From NCBI GenBank assembly GCA_037975125.1, contig JAJQOW010000212.1:1-64000 (forward strand): 64,000 nucleotides of DNA, in the 5' to 3' direction. The translations under genes were made by a program, and so were the position numbers. This document shows positions 11,897 through 24,269 of this stretch, in pieces. This DNA comes from Latrodectus hesperus (taxonomy: Eukaryota; Arthropoda; Arachnida; Araneae; Theridiidae). The notes under the pieces are model-generated. The model saw only the letters and a program-made list of their open reading frames with translations. It ran no database searches and was not told the origin of the DNA. Each line of letters begins with the position of its first letter. The first letter of the stretch is position 1.

Positions 11897-12961
11897 ATGG
11901 AGATGACGCGAGAACATTTTCGCGTTATGATTTTATACGATTTCAAAGCAGGATCAAATCAAGAAGAATGCGTTCAACGGTTGCAAATAGCATTTGGTGA
12001 TGAATCTCCAGCTCGTGCTATTGTATTCAGATGTTTTAGAGAATTTAGAAGAGGTCGCAATTTTCTTCAGGATGAAAAACACGCAGGATGGCCGCCGTCG
12101 GCAGTAATCCCGGAAAATGTGTCTGCCATGCGAAAATGTTAATGGATGATAATCGCTGTTCCTATCAAATGATACTGAAGGAACTTAACATTGGATCCAC
12201 AGCCATACACAAAATCATTCATGAAGAATTACATATGAAAAAAGTAGTTTGCTGTTGGGTTCCCCATAATCTAACTGAGCTTCAAAAAGAGGAGCGTGTC
12301 AGAATCAGTAAAGAAACTCTTAATATGCTGAATGATGGTGGGCACCGCATCATTTCTAAAATTTTTACAGGTGATGAAACGTACATACCGTTTTTTGACG
12401 TTCCAACACGTCAAGAAAGCAAAGTAAGGGTCTTTGAAGATGATCCCACGCCGACAATGGTGAAAAAACAACGCGCACTGGAAAAAGTGATATATGCCGT
12501 TTCCTTCAGAAGTACGGGATTGGTGAAAGCCATCAAGTTGGAAGGACAGAAGATAGTAACAGCAAACTGGTATACCACTAAATGTCTTCCAGAGATTCTA
12601 CAAGAACTGGACTAATGCTTCACCATGACAATGCATCTTCACATACAGCCGGATTAACAGTTAAGTTTCTTGAACAAAAACAAATGAAAGTGATCGAACA
12701 TCCGCCGTATTCACCGGATGTGCGACTTTTGGTTGTTCTTTAATCTAAAAAAGAATTTACGTAAACTTCGTTTTCATTCCGAAGAAGAGATTTATGAGGC
12801 TATAAACGCATTTTTTTTATCTATTTGAAGAAATCAATGGCTTGAGACATTTAATCTGTGGAAAATTCGTCTACTTTTGTAGACAAATTTTCCACAGAAT
12901 AAAGGTTCCACAGAAGACGAGGCTGGAGGAGACTACTTTGAAAACACCTAAAAGTTTGTAA
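11897..12961 (+). pseudogene. mariner transposase relic
   Basis: The protein begins MEMTREHFRVMILYDF and continues with a helix-turn-helix region typical of mariner transposases (EECVQRLQ, ARAIVFRCFREF). A frameshift near 12090-12140 moves the reading to the frame holding the first catalytic block, GDETYIPFF (Asp near 12373). The second block, HHDNASSHTA, lies at about 12617-12645 in another frame. The third region (YSPDV then DFWLFFN) has lost several bases near 12720, so the final Asp is out of frame. The last codons end KTPKSL with a stop at 12959-12961. The length suits the usual roughly 345 residues. It is inactive. Confidence 0.88.
12856..12897. repeat. Hairpin inside the mariner 3' coding end
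   Basis: A 19-base arm, CTGTGGAAAATTCGTCTAC, is followed by TTTT and the reverse complement GTAGACAAATTTTCCACAG with one mismatch. The hairpin lies in the C-terminal coding region of the mariner. Confidence 0.85.
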
Positions 12962-13014
12962 GTATAACTTTAAAAACCTAGTTGTATCTCAAAAATTTCA
13001 GAGTGTGACCCTCG

Positions 13015-14289
13015 TATAAAATATTTATTGATTACAGCTAAATGTTTGAATTTTATAAACGAGTAAATTTCTAATCGCAATTTGGCATGTGAGGAACCAT
13101 TTATGAAAGAGAATTTCTCCAAAAATATGTTTTTTTTATAATAAAATAAGTGCTTGGACTAGCTTTAAGAGGTAGTGAGTTTTTCTATATTCTAAATACA
13201 TTCTTTCATTTTTATATATAGGAAAAATATTTACAGTTATATTGGATTTTGAATACTTCAGTTTCGTAAATTTCCTATTCCCTAGCTTAGGTGTAGATAA
13301 ATGATTAAAGAAACACGGCATTTTCGCAGAAATTTTGTACATGGGAAATTTTCTTTTTTATCATACATTTTTTTGTTGTTTATAGTAAAAAGTACCAAAT
13401 TTTTGTTCATCGATAAGTTTTCCTGATCAGGTTTTTGTATGTGGGGCATGTAGACAGGTGACAGATTATGTAAGTCTAATGTATGTCTTATTTTCAAGCC
13501 ATTTATGGTCGGTAAAATAATAGCATAGCTTCAAAAATGAATCTACACAAAGATAAAATTATTTGCATATTTTTTAAGATTTCAAAAATAAATAATATTT
13601 TACTATTAGTTAAATAAAAGAACTTGATATTTACCGTAAATTTTCCGTAATACGGTAAATTTTTCATGAAACTAAGATTAAAGACAAATGTAAAAAAACA
13701 ATATTAATTTCATTTATACTTTAATAGAAGAAGAGAATGCTGTTTGCTGTATTTTTTTAATTATTATTAGCCTTACCATTTTTTATTTTACATGATTTTC
13801 TTTTGAAAATTAGTTTTTTTTACAATTTTGAAAGTATTAAATACTTAAATTATAAACTCATTAAAATTGCATACATTATAAGATATCTCATTTCATAAAT
13901 TAAAAAAAATTTTGCTGAATAATATTTTATTTTTTTTATTTACAGTTGAAAGGATAATTTCTAAAAAGGAAAAAAAAAAAAAAAGGAAAGATTGAAAGGA
14001 TAATTTCTTCTTCAATTAATTATTATGTAAACTTTTAGAAAACTGAGATTATTAATTTTATTTGATTGAATGCTTTAGTTTTCTTAAATATATTTTTTTA
14101 AATGAATTACCAGAAGTTTAAAAGTATACTAGAAGTGATAAAAAAGCTTTTATTGAAAAAGCACATTTCTGAATCTGTTTCCTCTGTACTCAAAATTTCT
14201 GAACTTCAGATAGAAGGGTAAATAAGGACACTTTCCAAAAAAGATTGTAAAAAAGTTCCAAAAAGATCCTTTTCGATGTACTTGCATTT
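13015..14289. other. Segment C tail, no gene seen
   Basis: AT-rich sequence homologous to 37920-39104. It includes a poly(A) run at about 13970-13985 flanked by a short duplicated stretch (GAAAGGATAATTTCT). No plausible coding region is seen. Confidence 0.6.
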
Positions 14290-16075
14290 GCTTAAAAAAA
14301 TTCGATACTGATTAGGCTGTTTTAAAAATATTATTTAACTGTAAAGAAAATTAATTTTTCCCTCTAAAAATAACATTAGTTCAGTTTTATATTATCATAG
14401 CTATAATTCTTCAAAGTGTTTCTCATTTAAGAATGTGACTACCAATACATAATAATGAAAGTTTAGTTGGTTATTTTTTAATTTCTTTTTAAAGAAGTAA
14501 GAAATGGTGGATTTCCTTTGAAGAAAAAACTTTCAAAAGGTTAAACAAAAATTATAAGGAGTTTCATTGGCTTCTTGCTTCAAATTTTATGCCAATGATT
14601 TTCGTTTGTCTTCCTTTCGGAAAAACAACCTCTACTTTACAATTCATCATGATATAGAAAAATGTGCGATAATATCCATTTCAATGTCAAACAAAACAAA
14701 CTTTGCTCTTCCTTTTTAATACTCCATATTCCGTTGTTTTCTGATCTTAAAACTGTTCGTCGCTTTCCTTGATAAGTATCTGTTATCTCAAACAGACCTT
14801 TTGCAAGATTGAGTTTAGAAACACAAAGAGGAGGAAAATAATCTAACTTAAAACAAACAATACCATCAATATGTTGCTGGTGAACTCAAGTTTTTTACAT
14901 CAAATCAACTTGAAATTATATGCACCTCAGAAAAACGATAGCTAAAACATAATTTAAAGCAGTTACTTTTTTGTTATTCTTTAGCATATTTTATAAACCT
15001 AATGATAAAATAATGATGATATTTTACTTTTGTGCTACAATGTTACATTTACAAATGCAGCTAAAGATGTAAAAGAAAGTATAAATATTTAATAAATCAA
15101 TAAGTAAAAATTTTTAATAAATTATTTAATAATTTAATTTTGCTATTAATGATAGCAGCAGTGATTAACTAGCTTATGAGCTTCTTAATAAGACTTAATG
15201 CTTATTTCCCTTTTTTATAATAAACCTAATATTTAAAATGAATACATTAAAGTTATTATTATTATGCTACCGCATTTTATGCAACTAATAATAAAATGAT
15301 GAAGATATTTTACTTTTGGGTTAATTTTGTAATTTAGTGATTGTAAATATATAAATGAAAATAAATACTGTCTCGTCCCATAAATTCTCATAACTGATCT
15401 GAGCTTCCTGATAACATACTTTATCAGTAAATAGTCAACAACAATAGTTTTTTGAGTGAAAGTATATGAAAAAATGGGTTCCCATATATATTACCAATTG
15501 CAGCATCTCATTCCAAATTTATACTGGAATTTCCCGGCAGCTTACTCAACATCATTCTGACATCTCAAGCTTGGCGTTTTATCTATTCGCTTTATATTTG
15601 AGTTTCTTCTTCAATCATTATTTCATGTTGTATTTCTTAATGTAAATATGATGTGTACTTAACAACAACACAATTGCATGAATCAATAAAGTGAGAACAG
15701 CTTATAAGTCAAAACATTAGTTTTGATTGAATAAGTAAATTAGTAATGAAACATTTTTCTTCAAATCTCTACTTATTATTTTTTATAATAATTTTGCATT
15801 CCTTTTTTAAAAATTTTGATTTTTTATCAATGAATTTTAGGAGTTTAAGTGCACTTTCCTATGAAAAAACTACAAAACAATTCTCCGGTGATAAGTTGAA
15901 ATTTTTCAAATATGTATGCACCAAAGCACTCACACAGATGGCCAATAATTCGAAAATATATTTTGTTTTAATTGATAAATTATTAATGGAAAACGTGTAT
16001 TATTGATATAAATTTACGGAAACTACAAAAATTTAAATAAGAAATTTTCATGTATAAAAAATGTATTCTAGGCAC
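14290..16075 (-). repeat. Family E repeat, inverted copy
   Basis: Read on the minus strand this matches the plus-oriented copies at about 24270-25850 and 28250-29760. Shared landmarks are ACAAACTTTGCTCTTCC near 14694, ACTGTCTCGTCCCAT near 15368, and CTGGAATTTCCCGGCAG near 15523. Another inverted copy lies at 52930-54870. Only short, non-conserved frames are present and no domain is recognised. Identity is partial and boundaries are approximate. Confidence 0.75.
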
Positions 16076-16859
16076 GAAAGTTATGGACACAACCACCGTG
16101 ATATACAAATACATGCGGAGGTTTGGTTGCGTTTGTGATCAGAGCTCTAGCAGTAACGGTAAAAGAGAAGTACGTCGGTTATTGTTGTTGCATATGTTGA
16201 TTAGAGAAGAATATTATTAGTTGGAGCAAATGATAAAATGTTTTGTTTTTCTCTGTCGTGTTGCATATTATAGTTAATACATATTAATTATAAAATTTTT
16301 AAGACATAGAATTAAATAAAAAATTTCTTATAGAACTTATAAATATATTTACTTTATTATTTTTCTAAGATAAGAAATTGAATTATGGATTGGAAATACC
16401 TATTTTGTTTGAAGCCATTTCAAATTATTTGCAAAACATACCTGAAGGATGCAAATTTTCATCTTGTTAGGTAATTCTGTGTTAACTTTTAAATAGCAAA
16501 AGAGAAAATACTTAAAATAAATGGAAGAAATGCATTTTGAGGCATTTAATCACACTTTTTATTCTAGCATTTGAATAGGTTTTCAATAAAGTTTTCCTTC
16601 ACTCTAATTTGTGTGAATCTCTTCTTTAAACTAGAATTTCGAAGAGTTTTTTTTACATCAGCAACAATAGATTTGTGTGAGAATTTGAATATTAAAAATT
16701 GCACTAGAGTTAAATTTACCAATCAAATCTATTTTACAATTTCACATTTAAATATGCTAATTTAAATAAACAAGCTTTCATGTAATTATATAAATTTTTA
16801 TCAGGCAGTAAATATTTTTATTCAATAACAGAAAAGAAACGGGAAGGAATTTATAGTGC
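16076..16859. other. Short inverted F-like stretch and spacer
   Basis: Positions 16076-16160, read on the minus strand, resemble the F-family block GCTAGAGATCTGATCACAAA...CCAAACCTC. This gives an inverted F next to the inverted E. The remaining 16260-16859 is AT-rich with a 64-residue frame at 16571-16765 that I cannot connect with anything. Confidence 0.5.
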
Positions 16860-17790
16860 ATAAATTGAAAGTAAAAGCTCTTTCATGAATATTTAAATCC
16901 AAAAATCTGCGAAAGTTATTTTAAAAAAAGTGCAAAAGATAATTTTCAAAAGAAAAAAAACCTTCTATAAAATTGCATCTTTCAAGTATGTTTTACAAAT
17001 AATTCTAAATGGTTTGAAACAGAAGAAATGTTTTCAGTTCCTAATTCTATATCTCATCTAAGGTCAATATTAAGGTTTGTTCTACATAAGAACATTTCTT
17101 ATTTAAATTCTCTAATAAAGTATTAAAATTTTTAAATGAAATTCATTAAACATATGCATTTAGTTACAACGTGAAATTCGGTTGAAAAAAAATATGGTTT
17201 CAACATTTGATTGCCCAAATGAAATTTTTCAGCTTAACAGCAACAACATATAAAGAAGAGAAAATTAGAACAGGAAATTATTATTAATCGTTAGTACTAG
17301 ATATCTTGTCACAAATGAAACAGCTTTCAGACGCTTTTACTTATCATTGTATTAGTTACGAAATTTTCCAGCCTAGAACACTTTTACACATAAGAAAATT
17401 TCTGATTTAATTTCTGATAGTTTCATTCGATTTAGAAGAATAATACATGTGTTTAATTATTAAGTTTATAAAAACTTTTTATAATTTCAAATTATTGACC
17501 ATCTATAAATGTTGGGTTGGATAATACTTTGGAAAATTCCAACTTATCACTGAAGAACTGTTTTATAGTTTTCTGCCTTGAGGGACTTGCAGTTTTACGA
17601 TTATATATTTTATGTATTAGTTAACATTGATACCAAAACAAAATTAAAAAAAATCCTACGGATCAATTATGAAAAATAATATAACAAGAGTTTTAATTAC
17701 TCTAATTTACTTATTCAAATAGTACCAATCTTTAGGCACATAAGCTGTTCTAACTAGATTGATTCATGCAAATGTATTTGTATGAAGTAC
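16860..17790 (+). repeat. Family F unit, diverged copy (a)
   Basis: A diverged copy of the unit seen better at 17792-19300. It holds CATAAGAACATTTCTTATTTAA, a TAGTACTAGATATCTTGTCACAAATG block, the AAAATTTCTGATTTAA...TAGTTTC block and GAACTGTTTTATAG. It also matches 27480-28250. It is non-coding by inspection. Confidence 0.65.
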
Positions 17791-17791
17791 A

Positions 17792-19300
17792 CATCTAATT
17801 TCCTTTAAGAAATATCACTTGAAATTCACATTGAAGAAGAAATTCAAGAGTATAAACTCAGATAAACCTCATATGTATATTTCCAGACCCTATTTCTATG
17901 TCTGATCTTAAGGAAATAATGAGGTATGTTGTATAAGAACATTTCTTATTTAATTTAATGTATTAAAAATTTTACATAATATTTATTAATCACGTTTTGC
18001 AACTTGAAAAACTAGAGTGAGAAAAAAATCAGAGTTTAACCTTCACGCACTCAAACGAAATTTTTCTATGTTCAACATTTACGTCTAAAACAATGAATAA
18101 CATACTTCACTTTTATAGTTAGTGCTAGAGATCTGATCACAAAGGAAACCAAACCTCAGCACGCATTTATACGTGTGGAGGTGTCTTTCAAAACTTTACT
18201 GCCTAGAATAAATTTTTATAAAAGAAAATTGCTTACTTAAATTTTGGTAGTTTCCGTAAATTTATGACAATAACACATGTTTTACATTAAAAAATTATTA
18301 TTTTAAAAACTTTTTGTTTTCATACTATTGGCCCTATGTGAATGCTTTGTTGGATATATTTTTGAAAACTTTACCTTATCGTCGAAGAACTGTTTTGTAT
18401 GTATTTTTCGTATAATAAATGAATAATGCTTCGCGTTATTCATAGATCTTAGGCATAAAATTATTGCTAAATATTGTAGCACACTAAAATATGTTTAGGT
18501 AAAATTTCACTTTGGTATTTTTTTTCTGAGAGTTATATTAAATTTAAGATTTATTATTTTTTCTTTGGATATAAATTTATTAATTTATATGAATTAATCA
18601 CTAAGTGAATAAAGTTATGGCAGTAATTTATTTGTATTTTAGAACACAGCAACGATATTAAAGTAAGAAAAATTACTTCATGCGGTAGGTTAATATGAGA
18701 TATGTAACGGACAGATTGTAACTTATATAAAAGATGCTATTTTAGTAATTTTGACAAGAAAAATCTTGTACAATAGAGAAATTCTTGCGAACTGTTGCGA
18801 GATTTCGAAGTTCATTTTTTCATCAAGTTTTGAAGACACTCTTAAACAACATGATGTGACGGGCTACAAAACTATCCACTTTGTCCAAAGTACAATGGGA
18901 CTCAAGTTGCTAATGCCCACATTTTGGCCTGCATCGTTTTAAATAAATGCGAGTTATTCTCGAGCGCTGAAGTTGTGCTCCATTGTTTCAAGGCGTTTGG
19001 GCTCATGAACCTGGTTTGATGTTGATTTTACGCCACAACGCAAATATTAGCTAACACTTGAAATAAGAACATTCTTCTCCTTAAAAATTATTTGCAGTTT
19101 CGCAACCATAATTATGAAAAGAAAATCTAAACTGAGGAACTAAAACAATTTCTTAATAAACTTTTTATAAGGTGTGATTATTATTAGATTTTACTTTTAA
19201 ATTACAAAATAAATAAATTACTTGACTAATATAAATTAAAAAAAACTCTAATCCTTCAACAGAAATACTATTGAATGAATTTTTTTAACATAAAGTACTA
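17792..19300 (+). repeat. Family F unit, copy (b)
   Basis: It begins CATCTAATTTCCTTTAAG and is very similar to 54870-56430, and less so to 20710-21779. It contains the recurrent block TAAATTTTGGTAGTTTCCG at about 18238 and ends with a LINE tail relic (18751-19019). Confidence 0.8.
18751..19019 (+). pseudogene. LINE ORF2 3' tail relic (Zn-finger plus GLMNLV), copy F(b)
   Basis: The frame reads through CCEISKFIFSSSFEDTLKQH, then one lost base changes frame at the GYKT site near 18872. In the second frame come PLCPKYNG, AHILACIVL and the end CFKAFGLMNLV with a stop at 19017-19019. The CPxC...HIL.C pattern followed by a short hydrophobic end resembles the C-terminal zinc-binding tail after RNase H in many arthropod non-LTR retrotransposons. 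The intact version is at 55834-56088. The family call is by remembered pattern. Confidence 0.45.
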
Positions 19301-19309
19301 AATACAAAA

Positions 19310-20590
19310 TAGCCAACTAAACTTTCGTTATTTTGTATTGGTAGTCAAATTCTTAAATGAGAAACACATTGAAGAAATTATAGATAATGTAAAACTGAAC
19401 TAAGCCTATTGTTAGTGGCAAAAATTAATTTTCTTTAGAGCTAAACAATAATTTTAAAACAGCTTGACCAGCATCGTAATATTTTTAAGCAAATGCAACT
19501 ACCATGAAAAGGAAGCAATGTCCATATCTTCTAAAATTACGTGCAACAAGCTTTGCTGGATAGATAAAGATGTCGCTTAGAAAATGTCATACACATGATC
19601 ATTTCTTATGTAAATTCATGTTAGTGTATTGAAACTGCAAATGCAATTTACGTATTTTATGAGTATGAGAGTGAGAGAGAGAGATTATTACACAGTACAA
19701 TCAATTTACATAATTTTTAATTTTTTTGCCATGTTGAATATGAATATTTAAGGCAAAATTTTGAATTATTCTCTCATAATTATGTTCATATCTTACTGCT
19801 TTATAGAAGGTGTTCAATCACACAACTAAAAAAAGGAAGTAAGTCTAGGAAAGGTTTGAGATCAGAGTAATATTTATTTGATTGATAATATGTCATGCAA
19901 AGTGCAAATGACTGGTATTTAGGATTTTTGTAAAATGTGGATAACAAAATCAGTTCAGTAGACATTGTTGAGCATATAACCACCACAATGCACCTAGTTG
20001 TAGAATTAGAGAGGCTTTTGATGCATCTTTGGTGTATCCGATATGTCCTGAGTATTCCATGTGTATACCATATTTTGTCAAAGTTGTTCCGGTTAATACA
20101 CCTGGCATTTTCAGGCTGTTTGTTACACTTTTGATTGGCAATGTGTAGAGAGATTGAAAATGTCAGGATGCAATAAAATTTGATCTTTGTAAAACAGAGT
20201 GCTATGAATTGTTGATTGTTTTTTATATACAAGAATAGCCAAATGTGAGCCCAGAAAATGTAAAAGTTAACAAAGCTAGAGAGCGTAGGTTTTAAGATTA
20301 TTGACATTGGACTGTGAAATATTGAGCGATAGATACGAACAACAAACTTCCACTTTGCTCCTGCTACGAATCGATAGTATTTCGCATATTTTGAGAGAAA
20401 TTATAAATTATTTTCTCCATGAAAAAAAAAGAGAAAGAATTGCACAAAAGGAAAATCAAAACGCTAAGTAATTAAGTGGTATTTTGTTAAATATTGTTTA
20501 AAATACCATCATTTAGAGCAAGGTATCATTTGCTTCATTGAATTTCATAGGATTAGGCAAAACTTTAGGTGTAAGAAAATCACAAATGCA
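19310..20590 (+). repeat. Family E repeat, 3' part, plus orientation
   Basis: It matches 25655-26980 closely, from AGCCAACTAAACTTTC through TACTGCTTTATAGAAGGTG (19794) to the AGAGAAAGAATTG stretch. A minus-strand frame of 168 residues (19801-20307) has a partly similar 163-residue counterpart at 26171-26662, but the third copy (52260-52600, inverted) is badly broken. I recognise no domain and do not call it a gene. Confidence 0.75.
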
Positions 20591-20709
20591 GAGTAAAAAA
20601 GAATGGAGAGATAAAAAATTGAAAAAATATTATGAATAATAAATAATAAAAAGATAGGTAAAAATAATTCATATACGGTAGGAATGCTAAAAACGTATAT
20701 TGATAAATA
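20591..20709. other. Short spacer between E and F units
   Basis: AT-rich, similar to about 27040-27150. Nothing is identified. Confidence 0.4.
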
Positions 20710-21778
20710 TACACCTTAAATTCACATTGAAGACTTGAAATTCACATCGAAGAAATTCAAATATAAACTCAAATAAAACTCATTTGGATATTTCCAGTCC
20801 GTAAATCAATGTCTAAATTTACGGAAGTAATAAGTTATATTCTACAAGAACATTTCTCATTCAATTATAATGTGTTAAAAATTTCACATAATATTTATAA
20901 ATCATGTTATGCAACTTGAAAAATCGATAGAGAAAAAAAATTCGATTTTATCCTTCGCTCACTTAAACGAATTTTCTCTCAGTTCAACATTTACGTCAAA
21001 AACAATGAGTGACACACTTTTCTTTTATAGTTAGTGCTAGAGATCTGATCACAAATGAATCCAAACCTCAACACGCATTTAAATGTTACAGTGCGGTCTC
21101 GAAACATTCCTGTCTAGAATACATTTTTAAAAAAGAAAATTACTTATTTAAGTTGTGGTAGTTTCCGTTAATTTATAACAATAATACATGTTTTACATTA
21201 AAACTTCATTTGTTTAAAAACTTTATATGTTCATACTATTGGCCCCGTATGTGAACGCTTTGTTGGATATATTATTGAAAACTTCAACTTATCGTCGAAG
21301 AACTGTTTTGTACGTATTTTCCGTATAATAAATGTATAATAAATGAATAATGCTTATTTATATATCCCTAGGCATAAAATTATAGCTAAATATTGTAGCA
21401 CTCAAAAATATGTTTAGGTAAAATTTCACTTTGGTTTTTTTTTTCTTCTGAGAGTTATATTAAATTTAATATTTATTATTTTGTCTTTGGATATGATCAC
21501 TAAGGGATCACTAAGGATCACTAAGTGAATAAAGTTATATCAGTAATTTATTTATATTTTAGAACATAGCAAAGATATTAAAGTAAGAAAATTTGCTTCA
21601 TGCGGTAGGTAAATATCAAATATGTAACGGTCAGATTGTAACTTATACTAAAGGTGCTATTTTAGTAATTTTGACTGAAAAAATTCTTGTACAATCGAAA
21701 AACTCTTGCGAACTGTTGCGAGATTTCGAAGTTGAAACACTCGTATACAACATGATGTGACAGGCTACAAGGCTAATC
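20710..21778 (+). repeat. Family F unit, copy (c), truncated
   Basis: Similar to 17792-18850 and 54880-55920, including the TAAGTTGTGGTAGTTTCCG variant near 21150 and TTGCGAACTGTTGCGAG near 21707. It stops at CAGGCTACAAGGCTAATCC within the LINE tail region and is followed immediately by a poly(A) run. Confidence 0.8.
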
Positions 21779-21800
21779 CAAAAAAAAAAAAAAAAAAAAA
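21779..21800 (+). repeat. Poly(A) tract at F/G junction
   Basis: An uninterrupted run of 22 A sits at the point where F copy (c) is truncated and segment G begins. In copy (b) the F sequence continues past this point. It could be the tail of a retroposed fragment or an expansion at a breakpoint. Confidence 0.7.
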
Positions 21801-21813
21801 GATATGAAATAAT

Positions 21814-22689
21814 GATAGAGAACAACTTTCAATAAAACGGTAATAAAAAAATTAAACAATGTTGTGTCTGATATCTATTCATTCGAGTTAAATTCAGAAA
21901 CTGATAGAACAAAAAGGAAATGGAAAGTAATTGTAAGGCAATTTTTTGTAGATAATTCTATAGCATCGTAAATGCGCAGAAATCTTAAAGAAAAATTTAA
22001 ACACAATCTCTCCAAAACTGTATAACGGACTTTAATATATTAGAGATTATATGCATATTTAATGACTTGATTTCTCTTTGAGTGTTTTTAAATGCACTTT
22101 TATGGAAAATGAGAACACGTTGTAAAGCGAAATGGTAGAATGCTTCAATCCTCTTGTAATTACAACACGTTAATAAGTATGGAATTAAGCCTTCTTCCAT
22201 ATTAAAATTACGGAACTATAATATTTACACATTTCGGAGTTTTTTTATATTATGGTAAACCTGTGTGAAAAACTAGAAATTTTGAAGTGCAATAAATTAT
22301 ATACATTTCAAAAATGTGAATTAAATTTATATTTACGGGTTAATATTTATATAAGTATCTATACAATTATAAATTCTCTAGAAGTAGAGTGAACATATTA
22401 TTTCAATAATATGCTTGTGATTTAATTACAATCATAAAAAACATTTGGTTTTACGCTTGTAAGTCAACACAGAATAGGCCAAATTATGACAAAAATTTCA
22501 CACTAACACATTAAAAAGCCGCATACAAATCATTTCTTTTATTATCACAAGAGACATGGACAAAAATCATCTACATCTCTCTAAAATAACTCAACTACAA
22601 TATGATAAACAAACAAGTAAAATTACAAATAAAATATTTCATATAAGAAAATTTCTAATTTAAAATTTGGTAGTTACATTGAATTTATA
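21814..22689 (+). repeat. Segment G, copy 1 of 2
   Basis: It begins GATAGAGAACAACTTTCAAT and matches 57556-58357 in the same orientation. In both places it runs directly into segment A. No coding potential is seen, and the frames present are not shared between copies. Confidence 0.8.
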
Positions 22690-24061
22690 TTAATAACAAA
22701 TGTTATGCTCATACTTAACAAATGTTATAAATGATGCGCATTATTAATTCAAGAAATTGATGTTTTCAAATCAATTGCCTTGTCTGGATGATTTGCTGGA
22801 TACGCTTATGTAATATGACAAAATATTGTGTGCTAATCACAGTTTTACATTTTATTTTTTCTGAGATACTTGCAATTAAGCACTTCCTGTAATTTAGATA
22901 TTAATGAGAAAGTTGGTTATTTTATTAATTTAAAATGGATTTCTGAATAATTAACTTTTAATTTAATGAAAAGAGATTCAAAGAATGATTTTAATTTTTA
23001 AATTACTTTCTTCAAAACATTAATCCCTACAAATACTTATTATTAGATTGATTCACCTAATTGTCCTGTTATTGAAAAGCATATTATATCTGATGAATAC
23101 AATCGGGTTTTAATATAAACATTGCAATAGATATTACAAACTTAAAGTGATAGAGATTTAAATAGGAGAAGGCAGAATAATGTAGAATGCTAGGAAATAT
23201 TAGTTTAACGTTTGGGATGGGATACAATTTTTTGAGTTATATACACACTCATTCATTCAGAAACTTTCGCTCAAGGATATGCACTGTTTCTCACCACTTC
23301 GCACTTCATGTTTTGGAAACTCAGCGCTTCACGGGATTTTCCAAAATATTCATCACAAATAAAAATGAAATTAATATAACCACGTCAACATCCACATTGG
23401 GGAATGGATTTTTTATGTTTATGCACTAGAGAGAATATCTGCATGTCAAACAAAGAGAGGAGTTGATTCAGAGTACATACAACGGCCCTTCATAAATGTG
23501 CGTGATTGGTTTCCGGTGAGACATCGACCAATAAAATTACATTGAGTGTGGCTCACATCATAAGGAATAAAGGATTTGTCGAAATGACAAAAGAAGACAT
23601 CATAGCCTTTATCGATTGCCACTTGGTTCCCTGACCGATGAAGAACTTGAGATGACAAAGTTTGCAAGTGAGTAAGAAAACGAAAAGGAAAACGAAGAAG
23701 AAACTGAAAAGCTTGGCCTTAACCGGGAGAATATGTAACAGTTGCGCAAAAGTTGCAAGAGCGATAACAATTAGCACAAGACATTGACGACAATATGGTT
23801 CAAACTGTCGAGTTCAGCAATCGTGTTGACAGGGTTATGTTCTTGTACAGAGGAATTTTGAAGGAAAAGAAAAAGTAAAGTCGACATCTACCCATCACAA
23901 TGTTTCTCTCCAAGTTAAAGCTCCAGGCTTTACCGTCAGCGCCTCCTGCAGAAGAGTCTTTCCGAGTGAACCTAAGACTTCTTCGAGTCAAGAGAGAGCT
24001 ACTCCTCTGCCAACAACACAGGACTCTTAACCTCTCTCAGAAAGCTCTCAGTGTTGAATAA
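22690..24061 (+). repeat. Segment A, copy 2 of 3
   Basis: Matches 1-1156 and 58358-59713. It keeps the sequence beyond the point where copy 1 is deleted, including the 3' end of the transposase relic. In this unit, segment A is followed by family E rather than by segment B. Confidence 0.85.
23584..24061 (+). pseudogene. Decayed Tigger/pogo-like transposase C-terminus, copy 2
   Basis: Starting MTKEDIIAFIDCHLV, the reading shifts by one base to LTDEELEMTKFASE, then an acidic linker (ENEKENEEETEK). After stops it continues as VEFSNRVDRVMFLYRGILK. A TAA interrupts after KEKKK. The same frame then gives HLPITMFLSKLKLQALPSA and ends LNLSQKALSVE with TAA at 24059-24061. This is the longest surviving version of the tail. 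The minus frames over 23446-23777 are its antisense shadow. The Tigger-like assignment is by motif order. Confidence 0.55.
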
Positions 24062-24269
24062 TGTTTAATACTTTATAAGATTTAACGGAATATAGATTAA
24101 CCTTATTGATAAGCACTTTACGTTTAAGTAAATACATAAACTGTTGTAATTTTAGTCTAAAATGAGTAAAGTATAAATATTGTAAACATATTTAAAAAAT
24201 CCGTGTACCCACATACACGAATATTTCTAGGGGGCATTCCTACTTCGAGGTTTTTCAGCGTTCGAGATT
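24062..24269. other. Spacer after segment A2
   Basis: AT-rich and similar in part to 59714-59920 after A3 (shared CCCACATACACGAATATTTCTAG). No gene is seen. Confidence 0.5.

Larger units (their letters stand above)
11735..13014 (+). mobile_element. mariner element (present only in C1)
   Basis: The element is 1280 bp, the standard mariner size. It begins CGAGGGTTACTCT and ends AGAGTGTGACCCTCG, which are imperfect terminal inverted repeats continuing into an AAATTTTGAGAT-type stretch. It is flanked by TA at 11733-11734 and 13015-13016. The homologous site in C2 (about 37850) lacks the element and has a long AT microsatellite instead, so insertion followed the duplication, or the element was lost from C2. 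Confidence 0.92.
4050..14240 (+). repeat. Segment C, copy 1 of 3 (long direct duplication)
   Basis: This block is repeated at about 30195-39104 with an offset near 26.14 kb, and its internal part starting near 5140 reappears at 63060-64000. Copies 1 and 2 are nearly identical over long stretches: a minus-strand frame of 115 residues at 6429-6776 recurs at 32568-32915 with a single residue pair different. Copy 1 is longer than copy 2 mainly because of the mariner at 11735-13014 and about 130 extra bases at 9797-9925. Both copies share one SINE and one Tc1 at the same sites. Confidence 0.9.

Noticed and set aside
19801..20307. 168-residue minus-strand frame in family E, with a 163-residue relative at 26171-26662
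   Set aside because: The frame is broken in the inverted copy at 52260-52600, the copies differ by indels that change the sequence, and no domain is seen.
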